Below are positions 1-8,290 of a DNA stretch of 50,669 nt, piece by piece. The stretch is from Caldifarciminota bacterium (GTDB taxonomy: Bacteria > Hydrothermota > Hydrothermia > LBFQ01). The translations under genes were made by a program, and so were the position numbers. The stretch spans positions 1 through 50,669 of the forward strand of contig WFXS01000113.1 of the NCBI GenBank assembly GCA_015490465.1, given 5' to 3'. The first letter of the stretch is position 1; each line of letters begins with the position of its first letter. The notes under the pieces were generated by a model. The model searched no databases. It was not told the origin of the DNA and saw nothing but the letters and a program-made list of their open reading frames with translations.

Positions 1-18
1 GATGTGTATAAGAGACAG
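1..18. other. Nextera transposon mosaic-end adapter remnant
   Basis: The first 18 bases equal the Nextera/Tn5 mosaic-end adapter lacking its first A (GATGTGTATAAGAGACAG). This is library-preparation sequence left at the contig end, not genome. Real sequence starts at base 19. The minus-strand gene that begins at 1043 runs straight into it, so the last codons of that reading frame are artefactual. Confidence 0.97.
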
Positions 19-1043
19 GTGTAAGAGAAGGTAAAAAACGGATAGGTCCCACCCCGCACCGGGAAGGCGTGAGTTCCGGTAGTACTTACGCTGTCCCTCA
101 ACGTCCCTTCCGTTTTCAGTCCCACCGTGGCGCTTCCCCGCAGATATACGGTATCCGAGTCGGCCGAATACTCGGCGTAGAGGTCGTTGTTGAACAGTTC
201 GCTCCTGACCCAGTTTCCCACAAGATCCGAGATGTAGTTGTAATACAGGGAGTCCGAGAAGTTAAGGGTTAAGGTCCTGAAGGTCTCAACACCTCCACCC
301 AGCCTGAACCTTCCGAAACGCCTCCCGAATTGAAAGCCAGCGTTGTAGAGTATCGTCGGGTCCATCTCAAAGGAGTACACGTACCTCGCAACGTTCTCTT
401 CGGCAAGCTGGAAGCCGAAAACGGCCTCGTTCTGGACACCCGATAGGGCGAAGGTGTCCTCGTATATCTGCCCTCCCACGTACCTTATATCCCATCCCCC
501 TTTACCGGAAAACCGGCTAACGTTCCCCTCAACGCTGAGGAAGTAATCCCCGAAGTTCTTACCTATTCCGAAGGTTACGGGTAGGTAGGAGAATCCACTC
601 TCGGACGTAAGGATGGGCTGGATCGTGACGTTCCCTTTTATCCTCCACGTAACCGGCACCTTTCCCCTCAGGCCGTCCACCTCAACGGGTAGTAGTGTAT
701 CCTCTATGGAGGCGTCTATTTCCCTCCAGATCACCTCCGGTGGGTTTCCCTGAAGGGCGCTCGTGCCAAGGGGAGGGGTGGAGACGTATACGGAGGGAAG
801 GGCGATATAGAAACTCCAGTCTCCTGACCACATGAGGGAGGTATTGAACCGCATACCGTTTGATACCTTGAAGGCCACGGGAAAGGCGTAGTTGTCGGGA
901 AGACCTTCGGGCCTAACGAAAGTCTGTAGGTTGTCTATCTGGGCGAAGTTGAAACCACCGGATACATACGTGGTTTCGGCAGGGACCTCGTACAGGAACA
1001 GGGGTGGGGGTGGAAGGAAATAAAATAGCGAGAACTCTACCAT
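19..1043 (-). CDS. Outer-membrane beta-barrel-like protein, 3' end missing
   Basis: An open frame reads leftward from ATG 1043 to the contig edge without a stop, about 340 codons. The start is fixed by an in-frame stop directly upstream (1047-1049) and a GGAGGT ribosome-binding site 5 nt before the ATG. The product begins MVEFSLFYFLPPPP, a hydrophobic proline-rich leader without Lys or Arg. It continues as alternating strands rich in aromatic and small residues with Tyr/Phe girdles, for example KNFGDYFLSVEGNVSRF and GFQFGRRFGRFRLGGGV, which is the look of an outer-membrane beta-barrel. I cannot assign a family, and the C-terminus that would help is missing. An exported non-barrel beta-rich protein is the alternative. 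It may be translationally coupled to a short upstream ORF. Confidence 0.75.
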
Positions 1044-1084
1044 GGGTTACCTCCTATTTGAAAGAGGGCTATATTACCGACCAT
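1037..1084 (-). CDS. Possible 15-codon leader ORF coupled to the barrel gene
   Basis: From ATG 1084 the minus strand encodes MVGNIALFQIGGNPW and stops at 1037, overlapping the first codons of the barrel gene. A TAGAAT hexamer ends 11 nt before this ATG, the arrangement seen at other leaderless starts in the window. The GGAGGT that serves the barrel gene lies inside this mini-ORF. Ribosomes loading at a leaderless start could therefore re-initiate on the barrel gene. No peptide function is implied, and the ORF could be chance. Confidence 0.3.
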   Translation of the reverse strand: MVGNIALFQIGGNPW

Positions 1085-1095
1085 CAGGATAGGGT

Positions 1096-1101
1096 ATTCT
1101 A
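1096..1101 (-). promoter_or_regulatory. Putative -10 element for barrel-gene transcript
   Basis: TAGAAT on the minus strand, 11 nt upstream of ATG 1084 and about 50 nt upstream of ATG 1043. No good -35 hexamer is visible 16-18 bp further upstream. Confidence 0.4.
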
Positions 1102-1447
1102 CACTTGAGCGTAGTTCGTTACGGTTATCCCCATCTGTGGTACGCCGAAAACGCTCTTCTCCGCAGGTACGAATAGGAAGGATAGAAGGGGAAAAAGAAG
1201 ATATTGGGTATGGGGTTGGAGGAGGCGATACAGCGAAGAGTATCCGAAAGATCCGATGCAACGGATGCTGCGAGGAGAGGGGGTGTCAGAAGCGAAGAAA
1301 AGGGGAAGATCTAAACAGGCGTTTATTCCATCTTTACCGAATTTTTTCCATGATATGTTCAAAGCGGATAGTTTATATCCCAACGCCTGTTATAGGGGGA
1401 AACCATATCTCCCGGCCGTAAACAATAGAAAAACTCAGCTGCAAATC
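1102..1447. other. Intergenic stretch without recognised gene
   Basis: About 345 bp between the end of the ABC gene and the putative promoter of the barrel gene. Short overlapping frames exist on both strands, but none has a ribosome-binding site, the leaderless -10 arrangement or protein-like composition. I see no tRNA-like fold, repeat array or clear terminator. Confidence 0.5.
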
Positions 1448-2926
1448 TCAATTCTGAAGAGTATCCATTCCGACCTCCTTTAGGCCCTCAACCTTTTCGT
1501 GGCTTATCAGGATAAGGCTCTTCCCTTCGGTCCTTTCCAGTATCTTGTTCAAAAAGTACTCCTTTGCTCCCGCATCAAGGTTGGCGAGCGGCTCGTCAAG
1601 AACGTAAAGATCCGCATCCCTGGATAACGCTAAGGCCAGAGCAAGGCGAGCCTTCTGACCCGCCGAAAGATCGCTGGCCGGAGTACGGTACGCTTCCGTA
1701 AGGCCAAACTTTTGTGCAGTTTCGTAGTCTATCAGGTAGTTCACCTGCAGGTTTGGGAAGTGGAACGGATGGGTAATAAAGGAAATTGAGGAAGGCAGAA
1801 CAACTTCCCCACTTTCCGGAGCGAGTATGCCCGCCAGGACGTTCGCAAGTGTCGTTTTACCCGAACCGTTGGATCCTACGATCCGGATTCTATCTCCCCT
1901 TCTCATGCGGAAATTTACACCTTTAAGTACAGGTTTCCCATTATACGATACGGAGACATCTTTTAAAACGACTTCTTCTCCTACCCTGTAGTACGGCCTT
2001 TCAGGTCTGAGGAAATCCCCCAGTCTCTTCATGTATCCCGTACTCTTAACCGCATTTCCTGCGAGATTGGCCAGAGTTCCGACATAGCGGGCGAAGAGAC
2101 CAAGGGTGGCATAGAAGGTTACGAACTGCCCCACACCCATATCACCTCTAAGGACGAAAATACTCCCGACAACCATCGCCACCAGGACGCTCAGTAATAC
2201 CGATGAAGATGCGTATTCGGATACCAGACTTTTTCTCTTCTCAAGCAATAACCTTACCCCAAAGGTCTCCCCCACTTTAGAGATCAAGGCATCTTTTAAT
2301 ACCGAGTTAAATCCCGTTATGTTCCTTACTATTTGGTAGGCCTTAAGGAATTCCAGAAGAAAATCCTTAAGTATAGCTTCCTTCTCGCTTAAGAGTAATG
2401 TCAGGCGATGCAGAGACGTGTAGAGTCTGGTTGAGAATAGCTGGAGGATCAGGATGGCTATCAGGAAGAAGAGGGCTAAAGACGCGTGTATACGGATGAT
2501 CACAAGGGCGCCCCATACGAGCAGGCCGAGAGTATAGGCTATTCCGATAGCGTTCTCCAGTACGCCAGAGATGGCCTGAAGGGAGTCGTCATATAAACGA
2601 CTCACCACATACCCGCTTTCTCCGAGAATCCTCATATCCTTTTTCAGGACCTCCCTGCTGCTATTAACCACTATATCTTTGACCATGGAAAACTTCAAAT
2701 GGGCCTCAATCCAGTCCCCCCAGACGTAAACCATAGGATAAGCAAGAAGAAGGAGGATTTGCATGAGGGCGTACAACCTGAAAGCGGCGAAATCCTGACT
2801 TTCAATACTGTCAATTATGTTCCCCATAAGGATGGGAAACCACACCTCGGCAACCCCCATAACGGCGTTAAGAACGAGTAGAAAGATAGCAACTGCTATG
2901 TACCTAAACCTGACTTTGAAGTACAT
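1448..2926 (-). CDS. ABC half-transporter (TMD-NBD fusion), second of a pair
   Basis: A 492-residue type IV exporter-like ABC protein. Hydrophobic segments typical of the six-helix domain occupy roughly residues 5-310. The ATPase domain has Walker A GSNGSGKTT (about 351), signature LSAGQ (about 420), Walker B LYVLDEP (about 440) and an H-loop His (ISH, about 476). Only 60 residues separate Walker A from the signature, and no Q-loop Gln is apparent, so the helical subdomain is trimmed compared with usual exporters. The start is ATG 2926: a GGAGGT site sits 8 nt upstream inside the last codons of the preceding ABC gene, which overlaps by 23 nt. An upstream TTG at 2935 would overlap that site. 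It probably forms a heterodimer with its neighbour; the substrate is unknown. Confidence 0.88.
   Translation of the reverse strand: MYFKVRFRYIAVAIFLLVLNAVMGVAEVWFPILMGNIIDSIESQDFAAFRLYALMQILLLLAYPMVYVWGDWIEAHLKFSMVKDIVVNSSREVLKKDMRILGESGYVVSRLYDDSLQAISGVLENAIGIAYTLGLLVWGALVIIRIHASLALFFLIAILILQLFSTRLYTSLHRLTLLLSEKEAILKDFLLEFLKAYQIVRNITGFNSVLKDALISKVGETFGVRLLLEKRKSLVSEYASSSVLLSVLVAMVVGSIFVLRGDMGVGQFVTFYATLGLFARYVGTLANLAGNAVKSTGYMKRLGDFLRPERPYYRVGEEVVLKDVSVSYNGKPVLKGVNFRMRRGDRIRIVGSNGSGKTTLANVLAGILAPESGEVVLPSSISFITHPFHFPNLQVNYLIDYETAQKFGLTEAYRTPASDLSAGQKARLALALALSRDADLYVLDEPLANLDAGAKEYFLNKILERTEGKSLILISHEKVEGLKEVGMDTLQN
1463..1636 (-). repeat. 3' end of ABC gene 2, repeat copy 1
   Basis: 174 bp aligning without gaps to 2925-3098 with about 8 mismatches, all of which look synonymous. 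It covers the Walker B to C-terminus segment. Upstream of it the two genes diverge abruptly, which suggests gene conversion. Confidence 0.9.
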
Positions 2927-4523
2927 CCATTCCAACCTCCTTTAGGCCCTCAACCTTTTCGTGACTTATCAGGATAAGGCTCTTACCTTCGGTCCTTTCC
3001 AGTATCTTGTTCAAAAAGTACTCTTTTGCTCCCGCGTCAAGGTTGGCGAGTGGCTCATCAAGAACGTAGAGATCCGCATCCCTGGATAACGCTAAGGCTA
3101 TTGCCACCTTCTTCTTCTGACCTGCGGAAAGTTCCGTACATACCTTTTCCTTTAAATCGGAAAGAGAAAACTCCCTTACGTTATTTTCGGATAGAAGTTC
3201 CCCGACCTTCACGGGGGGTAATTTAAGGGGCAGGAGTACCGATGATACACGCGCAGGAACGCAGACCCTTCCACTGTCTGGCTTCAGGTTCCCGGAGATT
3301 AGGTGGCCAAGGGTCGTTTTGCCGGACCCGTTTGGGCCGTACAGGAGGATCCTGTCGCCCGGATTCATCCTGAGGTTCAGTCCGTTAAGCACCGCTTTCC
3401 CCTCATAGGATACCACGACCCTATCACACCGGACACCCCGACATCTCTCTCTGTACTCCTCAAGAGGATGAAAGCTTCCCTCCATAGCCTCCCTCTTACC
3501 CTTGATCTCTTTGTACATGGGAAGAAGTTCCATAAACTCGGCCATAACACCCCAGGTATTTCCGAGAAGGTATATTGTGGCGAGGAAGTCGCTTAAACTT
3601 ATAACGTGAATAAAAGTCAGATAACCTCCAAAAACTATGGCGAAAACGAATACGAACTGGTTAAAGAACCATGTGGAGTTAAACAGAAAAGATCGGAAAA
3701 GCTCAAGCCTGATAAACCTCTTACCGTATTCTCTAAAACTTCCCACTAAATACTCCATCTTTGCAGGTATATTTCTCCAGAGCTTGAACGCCCGGAAGAA
3801 GTCCATAAGGTTACCTTTAAGTCTGGATTCCTCTTCCAGCTCCGCGGCGGAAATCTTCTGAAGAATTGAGGATAAACGGGATGTCAGGATGGCCATAAGT
3901 ATCCACAATCCAGCGCTTGTCAGGAAAAGAGGTGGGGCGATGTACAACCCACCGGCGAAGGCGAATATGCCACCCGATACGACGCCCACACCTTTCAGGA
4001 TCAGTCCTATTTCCTCCCTTGATAACTCCAGATTGCGGTCGTAAAGGACGTTGAGGTAATGCTCTCCCCGTAAGGCATCCCTGACGCTCAAGGAGTAAAA
4101 ACGGGAGAGGTAATCTACCAGCCTCCTCTTTGCCCTGTTGAGGGCTTCCTTTTCCGAGAGAACGCTTTTCAAGTACCTGAGTACCGAGGAGATAAGATTT
4201 ATAACAACAAGGGATAAGGCGAAGAATATGGCAGCCTGTATATCCTTTGAGTATATGACCCGATCAAGTAATTCGCGGTACAGTACAGGGGCCAGTAAGA
4301 GGGAGGAGGAGATGATGACGGTTAAGACGGAAAGCAGAAACATAATCCTATCCCCCGATTTCCCGTAGTAGAGGTATTTTAGGGCGGTGAGTTGGTTAGG
4401 TTCGTAGGAGACGGAGCTGATAGAGGCGAAAAAAACCATGTTGTTATGCTCCATAATCCTGACCTGTCTGAAGACAGTCCTATGGGTATAGCAGAGGCCT
4501 TGTAGGTTTACCCTTCTTTTCAT
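2904..4523 (-). CDS. ABC half-transporter (TMD-NBD fusion), first of a pair
   Basis: A 539-residue exporter-type ABC protein. Hydrophobic segments start near residue 58 (IMFLLSVLTVIISS). The ATPase domain has Walker A GPNGSGKTT (about 396), signature LSAGQ (about 465) and Walker B LYVLDEP, followed by an ISH motif. As in its partner, the Walker A to signature distance is only 60 residues and no Q-loop Gln is evident. Its last 60 residues are almost identical to the partner's. ATG 4523 has no clear ribosome-binding site; ATG 4454 (MEHNNMVFF) is a plausible alternative that would remove 23 N-terminal residues. It is the first gene of a two-gene unit and likely makes a heterodimeric exporter. 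Substrate unknown. Confidence 0.87.
   Translation of the reverse strand: MKRRVNLQGLCYTHRTVFRQVRIMEHNNMVFFASISSVSYEPNQLTALKYLYYGKSGDRIMFLLSVLTVIISSSLLLAPVLYRELLDRVIYSKDIQAAIFFALSLVVINLISSVLRYLKSVLSEKEALNRAKRRLVDYLSRFYSLSVRDALRGEHYLNVLYDRNLELSREEIGLILKGVGVVSGGIFAFAGGLYIAPPLFLTSAGLWILMAILTSRLSSILQKISAAELEEESRLKGNLMDFFRAFKLWRNIPAKMEYLVGSFREYGKRFIRLELFRSFLFNSTWFFNQFVFVFAIVFGGYLTFIHVISLSDFLATIYLLGNTWGVMAEFMELLPMYKEIKGKREAMEGSFHPLEEYRERCRGVRCDRVVVSYEGKAVLNGLNLRMNPGDRILLYGPNGSGKTTLGHLISGNLKPDSGRVCVPARVSSVLLPLKLPPVKVGELLSENNVREFSLSDLKEKVCTELSAGQKKKVAIALALSRDADLYVLDEPLANLDAGAKEYFLNKILERTEGKSLILISHEKVEGLKEVGMDVLQSQV
2925..3098 (-). repeat. 3' end of ABC gene 1, repeat copy 2
   Basis: Second copy of the 174-bp repeat also found at 1463-1636 (constant offset of 1462 bp). 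This copy also contains the GGAGGT ribosome-binding site used by the downstream ABC gene. Confidence 0.9.
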
Positions 4524-4662
4524 ACGCGCGCTCGCTCTACCTCAAATACCGAAGGGTCTCTATGATGAGATCTGACTTCCTTCCGACTATGTTGAGAACT
4601 TCCACTCCTTTGACCGCGATAAACGGTGTCTATTCCCACACATTTCCCAAAACGCTCCACCG

Positions 4663-4683
4663 GTTCAACACCGCCCGTTGAAC
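4663..4683. promoter_or_regulatory. Operator-like inverted repeat, copy A
   Basis: GTTCAAC-N7-GTTGAAC, a perfect 7-bp inverted repeat with a 7-bp spacer. The downstream TTAGAATC begins 28 positions after the repeat's last base, as in copies B (plus side) and C. If TAGAAT is the -10, the site spans roughly -61 to -41, a typical activator position. It lies upstream of the SBBP surface-protein gene. Confidence 0.8.
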
Positions 4684-4711
4684 ATAGGCTTTCCTACCAC
4701 AAATCCGTTTT

Positions 4712-4717
4712 TAGAAT
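4712..4717 (+). promoter_or_regulatory. -10 element TAGAAT of SBBP surface gene
   Basis: TAGAAT ends 6 nt before ATG 4724, so transcription should begin at or next to the start codon (leaderless). The -35 region (TTTCCT) is poor, in keeping with activation from the inverted repeat upstream. Confidence 0.6.
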
Positions 4718-4723
4718 CAAAAT

Positions 4724-7700
4724 ATGCTCTGGGTTTTATCCTTTTCTCAGGTGTATTTCATGGAAAACGTCGGTCAGGCGGACGAAAACGTCCGTTTTTA
4801 TACGTTTCCGAAAGGTAAGGTTGCGGTTCTCTCAGACGGAAGCGTCCTGCTTGATAAAACCCTCCTCTCCTTCGGATCGTCTCCCCGCTTTGTCCTCGGC
4901 AAGAGCTGCGACGGAGGTAAGATAAACTTCTTCGCCCCAAAGGAAACATTTAAGGGCATAAGGCTATGCTCTCAGGTCGTCCTGAAGGAGATCTACCCCA
5001 ATATAGACGCCGTCCTCACCCTCTCCTCTGGCGATATGACCCTCCAGTTCTTCGTCCGTCCGGGTGGCGAAGTCTCGGATATAAACCTCCGGGCCGAAAA
5101 CGGCTCCTTCCATACGGCAAACGGTGAGATAGTCCTCACCTCCCCTTCAGGGGAAGACCTCCTGAAGATGACCGGCCTCAGGGCCTTTCAGGGGACACAG
5201 GAGATCACAGTTAACGCAGAAGTTGAGGGTAGCAGCCTGAGGTTCGCCGTAGGGGAGTACGACAGGAGACACACCCTCGTAATTGATCCCTACATCCTCT
5301 CGGCCGCCGTGATAGGCGGATACGGCGAAGATGTGGTAAAGGGTGTTGCCTACGCTTCGGACGGAACGATCTACATAACCGGGTCCGTGGGAGCTTACGA
5401 CGGCTTTATTCCCCTGCCCGTTCACGGGACGCTGGGCAGCGAAATGGGGAGCGACGCCTTTGTCCTCCACTTCGCCCCCGACGGCATCACCCTCATTGAG
5501 GGGGCCATCGTATCCGGATCCTACATAGACGAAGGGGTGGAGGTTTTCGTGGCCTCGGAGATATACGTGGTAGGGTTTACTTTCTCCACAGATATTGCAC
5601 CTTCAAGGGTCGTCTTCGGTCAGGCCTCTTCATCTTCCATTTTCGTGACGCGTCTATCTCCAGATCTGTCCACGCACCTCGGAACGGCCCTCATAGGCGG
5701 TGCTGCCGATGAATACGGCAAGGACATAATCGTATCCCCCTCAGGGGATGTCTTCGTACTCTCCCTTATAAGGGACACGGCAGGTCTCCCATCGCCCCTC
5801 ACGGTTTACGGCGCCGTCAGGCAGGGGGACCGGAACGTAATGGTGAGCAAGCTCACCTACGACCTGAACACGTACATAAAGGGTGTCGTACTCGCATCGG
5901 ACTCGGCCGACCACCCGTCCTCTATGGCACTCTCCACCTCCTCCGGAAACCTCTACGTCTCCGGCACGGTCGGGAACGCCAGCACGTTTGCCAGCCACAC
6001 GGTTATGGGTACGGCCGGGGGACAGGAGGTCTTCGTATCCCTCTTCTCCTCTTCCCTGAACCACATAAGGACGGTCCTCGTGGCCGGAAGCTCAGAGGAC
6101 ATAGCCGCAGGCGTTGACCTCGGTGCGGATGATACGGTGTACGTCGCGGGGTACACCATGTCCTCAAATATTGCCCCAAGCAGAACAACTCTGGGGACCC
6201 GCTCCGGATGGGACGTGTTCGCTACGAAGCTTTCACCGGATCTCACCAACCACGTTAAAACGACCGTGGTCTCAGGCTCAGGTAACGAGTACGCCTACGC
6301 CATGGACGTGAGCGCCATGGGATACGTTTATATAACCGGAAGGACCACCCAGTACAGCGGCTTATACGGGTACTCGTCCACGGCGGTTTTCGGGACCACG
6401 GGGGAGGAGGACGTATTCTTCTATATCCTGAACGGCGACCTCAACCACTCCCAGACGAGCGTTCTGGCGGGGAGCAAAAACGACATGCCGCACGATATTG
6501 AGGTTTCCCCGACGCTTGAAGACGTGGCGGTCGTGGGAAGGTGCGTTAACTCCTCGGACTTCGCCCCCTCAAGGGCCACGTTCGGAACGACTGGAGGAGA
6601 GGACGGCTTCTTCACGATGTTCAACGTTGAGATCACTGCCCACGTAGGCACTTCTGTGTTCGGAAGCCTCGGGTACGACGGGGCGCTTGGAGTGGCCGCC
6701 TCCCCTTCAGGAGAGGTGTACATAACCGGTGAGACCTACACGCCCGTATTCGCCCCCTCCCGCATATACCACGGCCCTTCCTCGTGGGGCAAGGAGGCCT
6801 TCGTCAGCCTTTTCTCTCCGGATCTCGCAACACATATAGTCACCGCCATACTCAGCGGTGGAGGATCGGACGGAGGCACGGACATACTGTTTGAGGATAT
6901 GACCGGAACGGTAATAGTGGGAGGGCATACCGCCTCTTACGACTTCCTCGGCGGGGCCTATGTGCGCTACGGCTCAGGAGGATATACGGACGCCTTCGTT
7001 GCCCTGCTCTCGCCAGATCTCGCCACCCTTATGGGGGCGGCTGTCGTCGGTGGCAGGGGGTACGATTACCTATGGGACATAGACCTGGACCCCACAACCG
7101 GGAACGTAGCCCTCGCCGGTGAGACCTGGGACACCCTCGGACTTCCCGCTCCCCTTTACATTTACAACGCCGGAGGCATAGACGCCTTCGTCGGCCTTCT
7201 GGACTTCGGCCTGAACTACCTCGGCACGGCCGTAATAGGAAGCTCCACCGAGGGTGATTACGCCTACGGCGTGGCCTTTGACCTGAACACGGGAGATGTG
7301 GTGATAGCCGGCAAGACCCACAACTCCTTTGATTTCGGACCTCCCGGCTCCGCCATGATGTGGGGAAATCCCGACGGCGAGGACGCCTTTTTGGTCGCCT
7401 TCGCACCGGATCTCTCGGCCCTCTTCCAGAACTTCGTAATAGGAGGATCATCCTCAGATGGAGCAAACGCCCTCGCATACGATCCCCTTAACGGCCTCTT
7501 CTTCTTAGTAGGTAGGACCGGCAGCCCGGACATGCCCTTTACACTCGCCCCCCTCGGTCCCCTCGGATCAGGGGACGGCTTCGTGGCCGTCAGCGACCTC
7601 TCCTCCTTCGTGGATGGAGTGTACGTCGGAGGGTCCGGATGGGACGAACTCACGGACGTCTACCTTTCCGGCGATACGCTCTATATCGCGGGTAAAACGG

Positions 7701-8242
7701 CCAACCCCTTTGACTTTCCGGGTGTGGTCTCCGTATACGGTACGACCGGAGATATGGACGCCCTCGTCATGGAGATGGATCTGGGGCTTACGTCCGCAAA
7801 CACCTACATCCTGGCGAGCAGCAAAGCCGATGAGGCCACGTCCGTATTCATGAACTACCCCTCCTCCGTCAAGACGGTATACACGGCCGGGGTGACGTGC
7901 GAGTACACGGACTTCCTTAGCGGGGGATATACGCCTTACCCCACGCTCGGAGGTTGCGACGCCTTCGCTGCCGTTTTGTACGACGTGGCCACGCAGGTAA
8001 GTGAGCGTCCTTCGTCCGCCTCCGACTTCACCCTTGAGAAGGACGGAATAACGATAAACCTGAAGCGTCAGGCCTACGTGGGGGTTGACGTCTACGATGC
8101 ATCCGGAAGGCTCGTACACAGGCAGAGCGTAGGGATACTTCCCGCGGGTGAACACAGAGTGGGCTTGAAACTCAAGAGGGGCGCATACACCCTGAAGGTG
8201 AGGATAGGGGATAGGGTGAAGCTGATAAAGGCTGTACGTTGA
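4724..8242 (+). CDS. SBBP-repeat beta-propeller surface protein with C-terminal sorting domain
   Basis: An 1172-residue secreted protein. The N-terminus is short and hydrophobic (MLWVLSFSQ). It is followed by a DUF7948-like region (FMENVGQADENVRFY) often found ahead of SBBP repeats. From about residue 185 to 1100 there are about 14 SBBP-type beta-propeller units of roughly 65-70 residues, each with a GG..D core and a YITG/YVAG strand followed by phrases such as DFAPSR. The last 80 residues form a sorting domain (VYDASGRLVHRQS ... ending LIKAVR) like those of type IX secretion cargo. It probably sits at the cell surface, as an adhesin or scaffold; no catalytic motif is seen. Control is likely through the inverted repeat at 4663. 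The start is supported by the -10 just upstream. It converges on a SARP-like regulator gene and shares a terminator with it. Confidence 0.9.
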   Translation: MLWVLSFSQVYFMENVGQADENVRFYTFPKGKVAVLSDGSVLLDKTLLSFGSSPRFVLGKSCDGGKINFFAPKETFKGIRLCSQVVLKEIYPNIDAVLTLSSGDMTLQFFVRPGGEVSDINLRAENGSFHTANGEIVLTSPSGEDLLKMTGLRAFQGTQEITVNAEVEGSSLRFAVGEYDRRHTLVIDPYILSAAVIGGYGEDVVKGVAYASDGTIYITGSVGAYDGFIPLPVHGTLGSEMGSDAFVLHFAPDGITLIEGAIVSGSYIDEGVEVFVASEIYVVGFTFSTDIAPSRVVFGQASSSSIFVTRLSPDLSTHLGTALIGGAADEYGKDIIVSPSGDVFVLSLIRDTAGLPSPLTVYGAVRQGDRNVMVSKLTYDLNTYIKGVVLASDSADHPSSMALSTSSGNLYVSGTVGNASTFASHTVMGTAGGQEVFVSLFSSSLNHIRTVLVAGSSEDIAAGVDLGADDTVYVAGYTMSSNIAPSRTTLGTRSGWDVFATKLSPDLTNHVKTTVVSGSGNEYAYAMDVSAMGYVYITGRTTQYSGLYGYSSTAVFGTTGEEDVFFYILNGDLNHSQTSVLAGSKNDMPHDIEVSPTLEDVAVVGRCVNSSDFAPSRATFGTTGGEDGFFTMFNVEITAHVGTSVFGSLGYDGALGVAASPSGEVYITGETYTPVFAPSRIYHGPSSWGKEAFVSLFSPDLATHIVTAILSGGGSDGGTDILFEDMTGTVIVGGHTASYDFLGGAYVRYGSGGYTDAFVALLSPDLATLMGAAVVGGRGYDYLWDIDLDPTTGNVALAGETWDTLGLPAPLYIYNAGGIDAFVGLLDFGLNYLGTAVIGSSTEGDYAYGVAFDLNTGDVVIAGKTHNSFDFGPPGSAMMWGNPDGEDAFLVAFAPDLSALFQNFVIGGSSSDGANALAYDPLNGLFFLVGRTGSPDMPFTLAPLGPLGSGDGFVAVSDLSSFVDGVYVGGSGWDELTDVYLSGDTLYIAGKTANPFDFPGVVSVYGTTGDMDALVMEMDLGLTSANTYILASSKADEATSVFMNYPSSVKTVYTAGVTCEYTDFLSGGYTPYPTLGGCDAFAAVLYDVATQVSERPSSASDFTLEKDGITINLKRQAYVGVDVYDASGRLVHRQSVGILPAGEHRVGLKLKRGAYTLKVRIGDRVKLIKAVR

Positions 8243-8264
8243 TGCCCTGAAAAGGGCGGGGTTT

Positions 8265-8290
8265 AAAGGGGGTTGCACACCCCCTTTTTT
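8265..8290. terminator. Bidirectional rho-independent terminator
   Basis: Stem AAAGGGGGT/ACCCCCTTT with a 5-nt loop. It is followed by T residues on the plus strand and, read backward, begins with A-rich sequence that gives a U-tract. It lies between convergent genes and overlaps the stop codon of the minus-strand regulator. Confidence 0.85.

Noticed and set aside
186-205. GTTGAAC half-site in the first gene and similar half-sites at 30963, 36404, 41680 and 42946
   Set aside because: They lie inside coding sequence, lack the second arm at the 7-bp spacing and are not followed by a -10 and start codon.
4560-4662. Minus-strand promoter for the ABC genes driven by operator copy A
   Set aside because: At the expected offset there is only AATAGA/TAGACA and the start codon is over 100 nt further on, unlike the five clear cases.
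7568-8278. 236-codon minus-strand frame inside the SBBP gene
   Set aside because: It is antisense to a well-supported coding frame, has no -10 or ribosome-binding site and gives low-complexity non-protein-like composition; the same holds for other long antisense frames, such as 10560-11600 and 42310-43320.
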